The notes under the pieces were generated by a model, which was not told the origin of the DNA, searched no databases, and saw only the letters and a list, made by a program, of their open reading frames with translations. A stretch of 64,000 bases of DNA from contig NC_014931.1 of NCBI RefSeq assembly GCF_000184745.1, positions 6,448,001-6,512,000 of the forward strand, read 5' to 3'. Positions 53,717-63,456 of this stretch are shown here, one piece after another (the first letter of the stretch is position 1; every line of letters starts with the position of its first letter). Source of the stretch: Variovorax paradoxus EPS (GTDB lineage Bacteria; Pseudomonadota; Gammaproteobacteria; Burkholderiales; Burkholderiaceae_C). A program made the translations under genes and the position numbers.

Positions 53717-56700
53717 TCAATTGGCCACCACCTGGAAGCGCGCACCCGCCGAGCGCGAATACACGCGCCGGTCGTACATCGCTTCGCCGTACGCGGCCGG
53801 CACCACGAAGTCACCCACGTTGGTCGCGCGCGCCTTGTAGGTCACTTCGAGCAGGTTCTTGTCGACGGCACCGTAGAACACGACACGGTCTTCGCGGATG
53901 TCGGCGTACTGCACCTTCCACGAACCGCCGCCGCCCAGGCGCTTCTTCCAGATCGGCGCATCGGCATTGGCTTCCTCGTCGTCGCCCACGGCCTGCAGCA
54001 CCGGCTCCAGGCCACCGGGCAGCAGGTCGACCAGCGCCACGTCGTTGAGCTGCGCGCGCTCCAGGCTGCGCACGCGCACCCGCACCGTGACCTCTTCGCC
54101 GAGCTTGGCCTTGGTGATCGGGTTGCCCTTGGCATCGAGCACTTCATGGAAGATCTCGAGGCCCTGGTTCACCGGCGTGGTGGGCACGTTGCGCTCGAAG
54201 CCCTGTTCGGCCCAGCTGTAGTACAGATTGAAGTCGCTGTCGTTCGACAGCTTGAGCTTCGCCGTGCCGGCCGGCACCGCGGCACGCGTGATCGGGTTCA
54301 CCGAGCCAAGCGCCAGCGCCGCGACCTGCCCTTGCGCGTTGACGCTCTGCGCCGTCAGCTTGCCTTCGGCGTTCTGCGCCACCGCTTCGAAGTACGCATC
54401 GACCGCGAGCAGCATCGAGGCCGACGACAGACTGTTGTACCAACCGTCGCGCACCATCGCACCCATGCCTTCCCACACTTCCGGCTTCAGCGTCTTCAGG
54501 CGCGAAGGGAAGTGACGGCCCACCAGGTGCAGCGTCATGCTGTCGTGCACCAGCGGGTCGTAGTAGGCGCCCCAGACGTTGCGGCGCTGCTTCTTCTCGG
54601 TGCGCGCGAGCAGGTCGGACCACACCGGGTTCAGCAGCTCGTTGGCCACCTGCTCCTGCTTCACGAGCTGGTAGCTCGCGGCCAGGTACACGGCGCCGAG
54701 GTCGTCGCTCCAGCCTTGCGTCTGCTTGTTGCGCCAGGCTTCGCGCAGGTTGGCCAATGCGGCCGGCGCGATGATGCCCTGGCGTGTGAGCAGGTAGGCC
54801 GCCTGCGTGCGCTGGCGCCAGCCGTCCAGCGAGGTGTCGCCGCTGCCGAGCCAACCCTGCAGGTAGGTGTTGGCCTTCTGCAGCAGGTCTTGCGGCACGG
54901 GCAGCTTGTGGTCCTTGGCTTCGATGAGCAAGTGCACCGCATAGAGCGTCGCGAAGGGATCGGTGCCCGCGCCAGGCCACAGCGAGAAGCCGCCATCGGC
55001 CGTCTGCCGTGCGCGCAGTTGCACGAGGTAGCGCTCGAAGGTCTTGCGCGCCTCGGGCATCGGGCCCTGTTCCGGCGTGCGGCCGCGCGCCATTTCCTTC
55101 ACCAGCTCGGGTCGACCCGACAGCAGCACGGCCGGGAAGGTCTGGCTCGTGATCTGCTCGGTGCAGCCGTGCGGGTAGACCTCCAGGTACTGCATGAGCC
55201 CGGTTGCGAAGGCCCACGGCGCAGCCGACACCGCGACATCGCTCTTGCGGAAGTTCGGATACAGGTCGGCCTTGCTGCTCAACTCGCCGGCGCGCTGGAA
55301 GCTGCCCGCCTGCACCATCGTGACGAACGGCGACGCAGGCCGCACGCTCACTTCGGTCGAGAGGCGCGCACTGAAGGTCTTGTGCGTGGAGGTGAACACC
55401 AGCGCCGACGAACCCAGCACCGCCTGCTCGCCCGGCTTGGCGCGCACGTTGAACTTGGTGCTGGCTTCGCCGCGCTCGTTGACCTTGAGCATCTGCGTCG
55501 CATCGCCCACCACTTCGAGCCCGCCCGAGGCGGTAAGCGTGAGCGCGATGGGCACGTCCTTGCCCGAACCCACGATGTTGTTCGCGAGGCCCACGCCCAC
55601 TTCGACCGTGTCGCCGGGCGCCATTGCGAGCGGCGCGTTCGGCAGGATCACCATGTCGCCGCGCACCACGGTGCGGGTGCTCTTGGCGGCGGTGGTTTCG
55701 TCGTTCACCGCGACGGCCATCACGCGCAGGCTGCCGTTGAAGCTCTCGGGCACGGTGTAGCTGAACTCGCGGCTGCCGTTCACGTCGACCAGCCCTGACC
55801 AATAGGCCACCGGCTTGTCGCGCTTGCGCTTGAACGGATTCAGGTGCTTGCCGAGCTCGCCTTCGCCGTCGCCGCCGGGCGCTGCGCCCTGCATGAGCTT
55901 CTTGAACTCCGGCAGGATCAGGTCGAGGGTCTGCAAGGTGCCCACTTCGAGCGCGCGCTTCTGGAAGAAGTGCTTGAGCGGATCGGGCGTCTTGTAGCGC
56001 GCCACCTGCAGGATGCCTTCGTCCACCGCGAACAGCACGGCACGCGTGGGCTTGTCGCTGGTGAGCTTCATCTTCACCGTCTGGCCAGGCTTCACCAGTT
56101 CGCTGCTGGTGAGCTGCAGGTTGGCGGTGCGCTTGGCCAGGCTGGTGGCGAAGGGGATGACGCCGTACGACAGCGGGCTCATGTAGACCTCGTCCGAGGC
56201 CGGGTCGCGCACGAAGTGCACGTTGATGTAGCCGGTGCCTTCGAAGTCCTTGGGCAGCGTGATCTTCTGCACCGAGGCGGTCTTGTCGGTCTTGAACCAC
56301 GCGTGGGCATAGACCTTGTCGCGCTCGATGGTGATGAGGCCCGCGCCCACATACGGCGCACGGATGCTCACCTCGATCTCCTGGCCCGGCTCGTAGTCCT
56401 TGCGGTCGAGCGTGAGCTGCAGTTCGGCGTTGCGGTCCAGCGAGCGCGAGACGTTCGCGTTGCCAGCGACGCTGTACTCGACCCGGTTCAGCTCCAGCCC
56501 GCCCGCATTGCGCACCACGTAGGCGAAGTTGCCGGGCGTGGCGGTGTTGAGCGCGATGGTGTTGCCCGCCGCGACGATGGCCAGCGGCTTCTCGTCGATC
56601 ACGATTTCCTTCTTGCGCGATTCGTAGCGGTAGAGGCCGTTGTCCTGCTTCACGAGCACCGACAGCACCTTGCGCTCCACGCGCTCGATCTTCAGGTCGT

Positions 56701-59700
56701 CCACGGCCGTCTTCTTGGCCTGCGGGTCGATCGCGATCACGGTCGCGTTGCGCGCGGCGCCCTTGCTCACATAGCTGGTGTCGCCATCGACCTTCACGCC
56801 CACGAGGTACGGCATGTCGCTCACCAGCGTCTGGGCTTCCGCCGACACGCTGCGCCCGCCTTCGGGCTCGAATGCCTTGGCAAGCACGTGCACCTGGTAG
56901 GTGGCGGCGTCGAAGCGCGAGAGGCGCAGGTCGAACTCGGCCTTGCCCTCGGCGCTGGTCTGCACGCTGCCCAGGTCGTCGACCTGCTTCTCGGTGGCGC
57001 GCTGCGGATCGAAGAAAGCGTAGTCGGCAAACGCGCGGAACACCGGGAAAGCCGGGCTCAGCGTGAGCGTGCCTTCGACCTTGCGGTCGGGCGCGGGCGT
57101 GCCGAAGAGGTTCTGCACGTCGACGAGCGCCTTCAGGTCCTTGGGCTTGACCCAGCCTTCGGCGACTTCGCTGCTGAGCTTGGCGACGACCTTGGTGCGG
57201 TCGGGCAGGAACTCCTGCACCTTCACCGTGGTGCCGCCGATCAGCAGGCCCTCCACCTCGGGGTTGCCGGGCGACGACTCGCGCGGCAGGTAGAGGTTGA
57301 CGGTGTAGTTGCCGGTGGGCGAGGTGTCCTGCGTGGTGTGGGCGATTTCCGCCGCGCCACCAGGGCCGAGCTTGAGCTTCTCGCGGCGCACGCTGAGGCC
57401 GCGCGCATCGATGATCTCGGCCTCGAGCGGCAGGTCGCGCAGCGACGTAGCCCAGTTGCCGGCCTTCACCATCATCGCGATGTGCATGGTGTCGCCCGGG
57501 CGGTAGATGCCGCGGTCGCTGAACACGTAGGCCGTCATCTGGTTTGGCACGCCGGCCGCGCGCAGGCCGCCGACGTCGAAGCGAGAGATGTCGAGCGTGC
57601 GGTCGGTGCGGTTGAAGGGCAGGAAGCTCAGGTCGCCGTCCTTGCGCACGACAAGCACCACCGGCGCCTTCTCGCGCTGGTAGCCCGCGAGGTTCGGCAG
57701 CTTGGCGGCGCCCGTTGCATCGGTGGATTGCGACGCGACGATCATGCCGTTGCGCCCCCACACCTCGACCAATGCGCCTGCCACCGGCTGGCCGTTGGCG
57801 ATGCTCTGCACGAACACGTCGCGCGTGCCGTCGAGCGACTTCTTCGCGACGATGCCGAGATCCGTGACCAGCACCAGGCGCTGGTCCTTCTGGTCTTCGG
57901 GGTTGCCGCTTTCAGGATCGCCTTCGCCCTCGGACTGTTGCTCTTCCTGCTGTTCTTCCTCGGGCTGCGCCTGTGCAGCCTCACCCTCGCCCGCTTCCGG
58001 CTTCTTCTTGGCCTTGGGGTCGTAGCCCTGCACCTTGAGCAGGAACACGCCGCGGCGGTCGGCCACGTCGCTGCGCAGGTACTCGGCGAAGTCGACCGTC
58101 TCGTAATGCGCCTTGCCGGCGGGAATGCTGAGCGGAATCTCCTTCTGAAAGCGGTCCACGAGGTTGTCCGACTGCAGGCCACCGTAGAACTGCGGATGTG
58201 CGAAGTCGCCGTTGGTCTGCGTGACCAGATGCTGCAGTTGCTGCGGCAGCAGGCGGCCGATTTCCAGGCGGATGCCGGGCAGGTCGCGCACCAGGATCGG
58301 CAGCTTGCGTTCACCCGAAAGCGCGAGCAGCGAGCCCTGACTCATGATGGTGAGCTCGGGCGCGAAGGTCTTGAGCAATCGGATGTCCTGCCGCGCGGCG
58401 CCAAGCTGGTAGCCGCCCGGTGTCTTCAAGCCCTTGGCCACGCGCACCAAGAGGTAGCGGCCGCCCTCGGCTTGCGGAAGGCGGAAGCTGACCATCTCGG
58501 TCACTTCACGCTCGCTGGCGATGGGCTGCAAGGTGATCTTCTTCGCGCGGCGCAGCACGGCGTCGGTGACCTTCGCCGGATCGGCGGACCAATCGAACTT
58601 CTCGTCCGGGTCGCCCTTGGCTTCTTCCGTGACGGGCAAGAGCCAGGCCTGCACCACGCGCGCCATTTCGCGCTCGTGCACCGGCATCGATGCGGTGACG
58701 TGCATCACATGCTCCGGCTCGCCGTTCTCGCCGGTGACGATGGTCGGGTCGATGCTCGAGATGTCGAGGCTGAAGAGGCCGGGGATGTCGACCGCGCGCG
58801 AGATGTCGTTGCGCTGGGCCGGGCCGCCCTTCTGTGCAACGGCGCCGGCAGTGAGGCTCAGCACGACGGGGCGCGTCTTCTCGGGAATGGGCAGCGGCTC
58901 GGACTGCAAGGTGGCGGTGAGGCGCAGCTTGTCGTAGCTGACGGTGAACTTCTCGCTCGCGCACTTGCCCACGCTGAAGATCGAGGTGCCGCAGGCCTGG
59001 TCATAGGTCAGCACCAGGCGCTTTTCGAATTCGGCCGTGTTCACGGGGTGAGAGAAGCGCACCTGGAAGAGCGCACGCCGCACGTTGGCCTGCACCGGGT
59101 CTTGATAGAACTCCGCGCCCGCGATGCGCGCGTTGAATTCGGGCGAGGTGAACTCGTACTTGCGCTGTTCGATCTCGATGTGCGGCGCGAGGGCGTCTTT
59201 CCCAAGCTGCACTTTGTAGGGCTGGCCGACCGGCCAATCCTGCGTGGGCAGGAATTCGAGCTTCTTCTGGCTGCTCCACGTCCAGCGCCCGGCAATGGCG
59301 GGTTCGATGCTGACGCCGGCCGCCTCCTGGCCGATGCGCGCGATCGGCGCGACCGAGGCGGAGAAGTTGATGACGACCGGATTCGGCCCCTTGTCGTTTT
59401 CGATCTGCGTGCGCGGCGGCGGCACGATCTGCGCGGTGGAAACGACCGGCTCGACGCGGTCGGGCGTGAGGCCGTGCCACCACTTCATCACATGCGGGCT
59501 GGCGAACCAACCGGCGAGCACCAGAAGCGCCAGCACCAATACCCAAGCTAGTCGCTGCTGCAACCACTGCAGCCCGAGAAGAAGAAACGCCCCCACGATG
59601 CGCAGCCACCCCGGGGGTCGCCAGGAACCGACGATTCCGCGTGCCAGAGGACGCAGAAAACCGAGCGCACGGCTGAGGCCGGTGAAGAGCACGTCGCTCA

Positions 59701-59734
59701 GCGACGCGAGTTTTCGATTGGCAACTTGAAGCAT
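53717..59734 (-). CDS. Alpha-2-macroglobulin family protein (YfhM type)
   Basis: 2005 aa, larger than E. coli YfhM (1653). Start at 59734 chosen from GGAG five bases upstream. Membrane anchor near the N-terminus (about residues 40-80: IVGAFLLLGLQWLQQRLAWV, LVLALLVLAGWF) replaces the lipoprotein signal of YfhM. A chain of macroglobulin domains follows, then the bait region and a thioester domain with the intact motif GCTEQ (Cys1524). An acidic Glu/Gln-rich insertion spans about residues 575-614. The protein traps proteases that breach the outer membrane and works with PBP1C, encoded next door, for cell wall repair; that role is from the E. coli literature. Confidence 0.95.
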   Translation of the reverse strand: MLQVANRKLASLSDVLFTGLSRALGFLRPLARGIVGSWRPPGWLRIVGAFLLLGLQWLQQRLAWVLVLALLVLAGWFASPHVMKWWHGLTPDRVEPVVSTAQIVPPPRTQIENDKGPNPVVINFSASVAPIARIGQEAAGVSIEPAIAGRWTWSSQKKLEFLPTQDWPVGQPYKVQLGKDALAPHIEIEQRKYEFTSPEFNARIAGAEFYQDPVQANVRRALFQVRFSHPVNTAEFEKRLVLTYDQACGTSIFSVGKCASEKFTVSYDKLRLTATLQSEPLPIPEKTRPVVLSLTAGAVAQKGGPAQRNDISRAVDIPGLFSLDISSIDPTIVTGENGEPEHVMHVTASMPVHEREMARVVQAWLLPVTEEAKGDPDEKFDWSADPAKVTDAVLRRAKKITLQPIASEREVTEMVSFRLPQAEGGRYLLVRVAKGLKTPGGYQLGAARQDIRLLKTFAPELTIMSQGSLLALSGERKLPILVRDLPGIRLEIGRLLPQQLQHLVTQTNGDFAHPQFYGGLQSDNLVDRFQKEIPLSIPAGKAHYETVDFAEYLRSDVADRRGVFLLKVQGYDPKAKKKPEAGEGEAAQAQPEEEQQEEQQSEGEGDPESGNPEDQKDQRLVLVTDLGIVAKKSLDGTRDVFVQSIANGQPVAGALVEVWGRNGMIVASQSTDATGAAKLPNLAGYQREKAPVVLVVRKDGDLSFLPFNRTDRTLDISRFDVGGLRAAGVPNQMTAYVFSDRGIYRPGDTMHIAMMVKAGNWATSLRDLPLEAEIIDARGLSVRREKLKLGPGGAAEIAHTTQDTSPTGNYTVNLYLPRESSPGNPEVEGLLIGGTTVKVQEFLPDRTKVVAKLSSEVAEGWVKPKDLKALVDVQNLFGTPAPDRKVEGTLTLSPAFPVFRAFADYAFFDPQRATEKQVDDLGSVQTSAEGKAEFDLRLSRFDAATYQVHVLAKAFEPEGGRSVSAEAQTLVSDMPYLVGVKVDGDTSYVSKGAARNATVIAIDPQAKKTAVDDLKIERVERKVLSVLVKQDNGLYRYESRKKEIVIDEKPLAIVAAGNTIALNTATPGNFAYVVRNAGGLELNRVEYSVAGNANVSRSLDRNAELQLTLDRKDYEPGQEIEVSIRAPYVGAGLITIERDKVYAHAWFKTDKTASVQKITLPKDFEGTGYINVHFVRDPASDEVYMSPLSYGVIPFATSLAKRTANLQLTSSELVKPGQTVKMKLTSDKPTRAVLFAVDEGILQVARYKTPDPLKHFFQKRALEVGTLQTLDLILPEFKKLMQGAAPGGDGEGELGKHLNPFKRKRDKPVAYWSGLVDVNGSREFSYTVPESFNGSLRVMAVAVNDETTAAKSTRTVVRGDMVILPNAPLAMAPGDTVEVGVGLANNIVGSGKDVPIALTLTASGGLEVVGDATQMLKVNERGEASTKFNVRAKPGEQAVLGSSALVFTSTHKTFSARLSTEVSVRPASPFVTMVQAGSFQRAGELSSKADLYPNFRKSDVAVSAAPWAFATGLMQYLEVYPHGCTEQITSQTFPAVLLSGRPELVKEMARGRTPEQGPMPEARKTFERYLVQLRARQTADGGFSLWPGAGTDPFATLYAVHLLIEAKDHKLPVPQDLLQKANTYLQGWLGSGDTSLDGWRQRTQAAYLLTRQGIIAPAALANLREAWRNKQTQGWSDDLGAVYLAASYQLVKQEQVANELLNPVWSDLLARTEKKQRRNVWGAYYDPLVHDSMTLHLVGRHFPSRLKTLKPEVWEGMGAMVRDGWYNSLSSASMLLAVDAYFEAVAQNAEGKLTAQSVNAQGQVAALALGSVNPITRAAVPAGTAKLKLSNDSDFNLYYSWAEQGFERNVPTTPVNQGLEIFHEVLDAKGNPITKAKLGEEVTVRVRVRSLERAQLNDVALVDLLPGGLEPVLQAVGDDEEANADAPIWKKRLGGGGSWKVQYADIREDRVVFYGAVDKNLLEVTYKARATNVGDFVVPAAYGEAMYDRRVYSRSAGARFQVVAN

Positions 59735-59855
59735 GGAAGCTCCCCCGATGTTTTTGTTGGCGCCTGGCAGTCTCTTGCCGGCGTGTGAAACCACGGCGCT
59801 GTGTGTGAAGTCTGCGTGAAAACTGCACAGGGCCCGCGCACCGGCCCGGTTCCGA

Positions 59856-60332
59856 TCAGAAAGAAAGAGCGGGCTTGTTCACCATCAGCCAGAACACGAT
59901 GGCCATGGCGACGAAGGCCGGATAGCCGAGCCACTCCCAATAACGTTGATAACGCGCATACAGCGGCGGCAGCGGCGCGGCATCGCGATGCGCCTGCCCG
60001 GCCATCGCCGCCATGCGGATCTGCAGCCACACCACCGGCAACCAGCAGATGCCCGCGAACACGAAGAGCCCCAGCGACACCGAAAGCCATGGCGTCGAAA
60101 GCGGCCAGCCCGCCATGTGCGCCAGCGCGAAGCCGGTGGCCGGCTGCAGGATGACCGTGGGCGTGGTGAACCACCAGTCCGCGCGCACCACCAGCCGACT
60201 CACCACCGCCTGCGCCGGCACGCTGCCGCTGCGGTTGGCGAAGAACATGTAGAACGCCGACCCCAGCCCCGTGCCGACCATCAGCACGCTGGAGACGATG
60301 TGCAGCCACTTGAGGACGAGGTAGGTGTTCAT
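59856..60332 (-). CDS. DUF2269 family membrane protein
   Basis: 158 aa, four predicted membrane helices. Begins MNTYLVLKWLHIVSSVLMVG and contains GSAFYMFFANR, WLPVVWLQIRM, typical of DUF2269/PF10027. No catalytic motif. It overlaps the DoxX-like gene by ATGA and is last in a coupled operon; co-conservation with DoxX-type proteins suggests a redox or membrane-stress role, which is inference. Confidence 0.85.
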   Translation of the reverse strand: MNTYLVLKWLHIVSSVLMVGTGLGSAFYMFFANRSGSVPAQAVVSRLVVRADWWFTTPTVILQPATGFALAHMAGWPLSTPWLSVSLGLFVFAGICWLPVVWLQIRMAAMAGQAHRDAAPLPPLYARYQRYWEWLGYPAFVAMAIVFWLMVNKPALSF

Positions 60333-60706
60333 GGCGTGGTGCGCCGGTGCAGGTACCAGAGCAGCGCGGCGATGGGCAGGTTCTTGAGCAATGGGCCGAG
60401 CGGGTGCAGCCACAGGCTGGGCTGCAGGAAGGTCGCAACGGCCGTCATGAACAGCATCAGGCCGAGGGCCGCGAGATAGCTGGCGCGACCGGGCCGCAGC
60501 CAGAGCGCGAGGCCGATGGCGAGGTCCGCAGCCGCGCCGCCAACGATCAGCAACTGCACCAGCCACGGCGGCGATGCGATGCCGGCCTCGGCCAGCACCT
60601 CGCGGCTCTGGCCGTTCAGCTCGACGATGCTGGCGAAGGCGGTGAACAGCCAGACCGTGACGAGGCTCAGGCGCAGCAGGCAGTCGTCGTCGGCCGGGCG
60701 GGTCAT
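60329..60706 (-). CDS. DoxX-like family membrane protein
   Basis: 125 aa, four membrane helices. LSLVTVWLFTAFASIVELNGQ, IVGGAAADLAIGLALWLRPGR and the late FLQPSLWLHPLGPLLKNLPI match DoxX_3-type proteins often encoded with saccharopine-dehydrogenase-like or SDR genes, as here. Start at 60706 overlaps the upstream gene (ATGA). The family includes subunits of quinol oxidases and thiosulfate oxidation complexes, but this branch is uncharacterised. Confidence 0.85.
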   Translation of the reverse strand: MTRPADDDCLLRLSLVTVWLFTAFASIVELNGQSREVLAEAGIASPPWLVQLLIVGGAAADLAIGLALWLRPGRASYLAALGLMLFMTAVATFLQPSLWLHPLGPLLKNLPIAALLWYLHRRTTP

Positions 60707-61821
60707 AGGGCGGGTGACGTCTCGTCGATCACATCGGTCACCATGCCCCAACGTGCAAATTCGGGCTCGAATTCCGGCAGCGTGAGCAGACCGGCGCAGG
60801 CGTGTGCGCCGACAGGAAGTGCGTCGCCGCGTGCGAGCCGGCGGGCCAACAGGATCGCTGCCATGCACGGAATCTCGGGGCCATGGTTATCGTCGGCTGC
60901 GATATGCCAGGCGCGGCGCGCTGCGACACCTTGCGCATCGATGCCCTCGACCCGCACCACCATGCCGCCCAGCGCGGTGCCGAGCGCATCGAACACGCCT
61001 CCCGTCGAATGCAACAACGGCGCAAGCTTCTGCGGCGCACGCAGCAGGCCCACGCGGTGCATGAACGCCATGAAGGCGAAGGCCTGCTGCGCGATGCCCA
61101 CTTCGAGCGCCGCGCGGAACATGACCGACTGCACGCCGGCATAGCGCGCCGGAAAGAGTTCGAGATCGGGGATGTCGCACAGCGCGCCCCGGCGCGGCCG
61201 CATGCGCGCGAACTGCACCTTCACCGGGTTCGCCCAGCCGGGCTGCTCGGTCCATCGGCCGTGCTGCCAGACACGGATCGGCTCGCCGCAGTAGGCGAGC
61301 ACGCCCGCGAGCGTGGCCTCGCCGCGCGGTGCGCCTTGCGCGGGCGCGATGCAGATGTCGATGCTGCGGATGCCTTGCCAGCCCGCCGCGAGATGGTCGA
61401 CCACCGCCGACGAGAGCGCCGGCACGGTGCTGGCGCCTGCAACGGCAGTTCGGCCCGCACCGCGGAAGACAGCATCCATCGCGGCGGGAAAGTCGCAGAC
61501 GAAACGGCGGCCATCGGCCAGGTCGATGTAGTGCGCGCCAGCCGCCGCCACGGCCTGCGGCACGCGATAGTCCTGGTTCTGGAACGGGCCTGCGGTGTGG
61601 ATGACGAGATCGACACCCAGGTACCCCAAACCTTGCGCGAGATCTGGCGACTGTGCATCGACACGAACGCCGCGCCCCCCGCCGCCCAGCAATTGCGCAA
61701 ACGTCGTCGCCCGCTCCAGGTCGCGTCCGCCGACCAGCAGCTCGATGCCCGCATCCGCAGCCAGCGCGCGGCAGATGCGCGCGCCGAAATTGCCGTAGCC
61801 ACCGAGCACCAGCGTCTTCAT
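60703..61821 (-). CDS. Saccharopine dehydrogenase-like NAD(P)-binding protein
   Basis: 372 aa. N-terminal Rossmann start MKTLVLGGYGNFGARICRAL and DLVIHTAGPFQNQDYRVPQA, AGASTVPALSSAVVDHLA are typical of the saccharopine reductase-like family (Sacchrp_dh_NADP). It overlaps the amine oxidase and DoxX genes by ATGA on both sides. Substrate unknown; members act on lysine derivatives and lipids or have unassigned redox roles. Its co-location with a polyamine gene hints at an amine-derived substrate, but this is inference. Confidence 0.88.
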   Translation of the reverse strand: MKTLVLGGYGNFGARICRALAADAGIELLVGGRDLERATTFAQLLGGGGRGVRVDAQSPDLAQGLGYLGVDLVIHTAGPFQNQDYRVPQAVAAAGAHYIDLADGRRFVCDFPAAMDAVFRGAGRTAVAGASTVPALSSAVVDHLAAGWQGIRSIDICIAPAQGAPRGEATLAGVLAYCGEPIRVWQHGRWTEQPGWANPVKVQFARMRPRRGALCDIPDLELFPARYAGVQSVMFRAALEVGIAQQAFAFMAFMHRVGLLRAPQKLAPLLHSTGGVFDALGTALGGMVVRVEGIDAQGVAARRAWHIAADDNHGPEIPCMAAILLARRLARGDALPVGAHACAGLLTLPEFEPEFARWGMVTDVIDETSPAL

Positions 61822-63449
61822 GCGAGGCTCGCCCCCGCGACGTGCCCGCGCGTGAATGCTTCTTCAAAGATCGAGTAGCCCGACCAGTCCGCATGCGCGA
61901 ACGACAGGCGCCCCGCAATGACGCTGCCGCGGTGCGCATCGTCCGGCGCCGTGCGCTGCGAGCCGATCTGCGCCATCAACCCGGGCCGCGGGATCGACAT
62001 GGCGTGGCCGTAGCGCGTGATCTCGATGCGCGTGGCGAGCGCGGGCAAGTCTGGGTGCGGCACCGACAGCTCGGCGAGCAGGTCGTCGCGCCAGCCGGTC
62101 CAGGGGCGTTCCAGCAGCAGCTTGCGGCCGTCGGCGGTGTCGTAGCTGCTCGGACCCAGCGGGCGGTACCAGCTCAACACGGTGCCGCGCGGCGTGGGGT
62201 CGAGCGTCTGGTGACGCGCATCGACATAGCCGAGTCCGCGCGTGCCGTAGATCACGTTGTCCCAGCTCGGCGCGGCGCCCATGCGGTCGGCCAACGGGCC
62301 GCGCAGGTGCACGTTCGCCACCAGCCACGGTGCGTAGCGCACATGCGCGGCGGCGTGCTTCAGCACATCGGGCGCGTTCTCGACCACACGCGCGGCGATG
62401 AACACCGGCAGCGCGACGATGCAGCGCTCGGCTTGCCAGCGCACCAGCGATTTGGATGCGGCATCCCACGCATCGACCTCGACGCCGCCGCGCAACTCGG
62501 CGATGCGCGTGACGACCTGCCCGGTGCGCAGGCGCTCGCCGAGCGGTGCAGCCAGTTGCTTGGTAAGCCAGCCGTTGCCTTCGGGCCAGGTGAGCACGCC
62601 GTCGCGCTCGGGGTTCGCATCGTTGGCGCTGCCACTCGGATCGCCGGGCGCATGGAAGCCGTGCCGGCTCGCGAAGTAATGGATGCCGGCCCAGGCCGAC
62701 ACCTGTTCGATGCCCGCGCCGTAGTCGTCGCGGCAGCAGTAGTCGAGGTACCAGCGCAACTGCACGTCGCTGAAACCTTCGCTGTCGAGCCAGCGCGAAA
62801 AGGCGATGGCGTCGAGCGCCAGCAGTTCAGGCGTGACCGCCACCTTGAGCGTCGGAATGGCGAAGTGCGCCGCGTGCTGCAGCGCGTCGATGCGCTGCGC
62901 GAACTTGCGGTACTGCGCCAGGGTGTCGACGCTCGCGCCGTGCACGGGCAGCAGGCCGTCCTGCCATTCGCCGTGGAAGAACAGGCGCTCCTGCGGGCTG
63001 TGGCAAAGGGTGCGCTCGTCGTATTCCCAGCGGCCCGCCACGCGGCGGCGAAGGCCCAGTTCCTCCAGCAGGTCCTGCACCTCGCGCGCGTCGTCGCCGG
63101 GCACCGGCAGGTAGTGCGCGCCCAGCGGACAGGCGATGCCGTTGACCATGCCGCCGCGCGCGTTGCCGCCGGCACTGTCTTCGAGTTCGAGCACAGTGAA
63201 GTCTTCGATGCCCGCGAGCCGCAAGGCACGCGCGGCGGCAAGACCCGCGACACCGCCACCGGCGATCACCACCTGCGTCCGCTTCACGGTCGCGGGCGCC
63301 TGGCTCTTGAGTACGCCATCGCGCATGGCATGGCCGCGTGTGACGTCGATGCCGGTGAAGCCGCCTTCGATGGGCGGCGGCACCTCGCATCCGGCCAGCG
63401 CCAGGGCGCCCGCCGCACCTGCCACGCCGAGAAAGTCGCGCCGTTGCAT
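61818..63449 (-). CDS. FAD-dependent amine oxidase-like protein with twin-arginine/lipobox N-terminus
   Basis: 543 aa. N-terminus MQRRDFLGVAGAAGALALAGC combines a twin-arginine-type motif (RRDFLG) and a lipobox ending in Cys, so export by Tat and lipid anchoring are predicted. FAD motif VVIAGGGVAGLAAARAL and ELEDSAGGNARGG; conserved C-terminal PRPGLMAQIGSQRTAPDDAH region. Flavin amine oxidase superfamily (polyamine or monoamine oxidases, protoporphyrinogen oxidase relatives). It is 7 bp downstream of the spermidine-synthase-like gene, so a polyamine substrate is plausible. Confidence 0.88.
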   Translation of the reverse strand: MQRRDFLGVAGAAGALALAGCEVPPPIEGGFTGIDVTRGHAMRDGVLKSQAPATVKRTQVVIAGGGVAGLAAARALRLAGIEDFTVLELEDSAGGNARGGMVNGIACPLGAHYLPVPGDDAREVQDLLEELGLRRRVAGRWEYDERTLCHSPQERLFFHGEWQDGLLPVHGASVDTLAQYRKFAQRIDALQHAAHFAIPTLKVAVTPELLALDAIAFSRWLDSEGFSDVQLRWYLDYCCRDDYGAGIEQVSAWAGIHYFASRHGFHAPGDPSGSANDANPERDGVLTWPEGNGWLTKQLAAPLGERLRTGQVVTRIAELRGGVEVDAWDAASKSLVRWQAERCIVALPVFIAARVVENAPDVLKHAAAHVRYAPWLVANVHLRGPLADRMGAAPSWDNVIYGTRGLGYVDARHQTLDPTPRGTVLSWYRPLGPSSYDTADGRKLLLERPWTGWRDDLLAELSVPHPDLPALATRIEITRYGHAMSIPRPGLMAQIGSQRTAPDDAHRGSVIAGRLSFAHADWSGYSIFEEAFTRGHVAGASLA

Positions 63450-63456
63450 GACAGGG

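Noticed and set aside
55844..59551. 1235-codon open frame on the plus strand within the alpha-2-macroglobulin gene
   Set aside because: Antisense shadow with histidine/valine/arginine-rich composition; the opposite strand carries unambiguous macroglobulin motifs.
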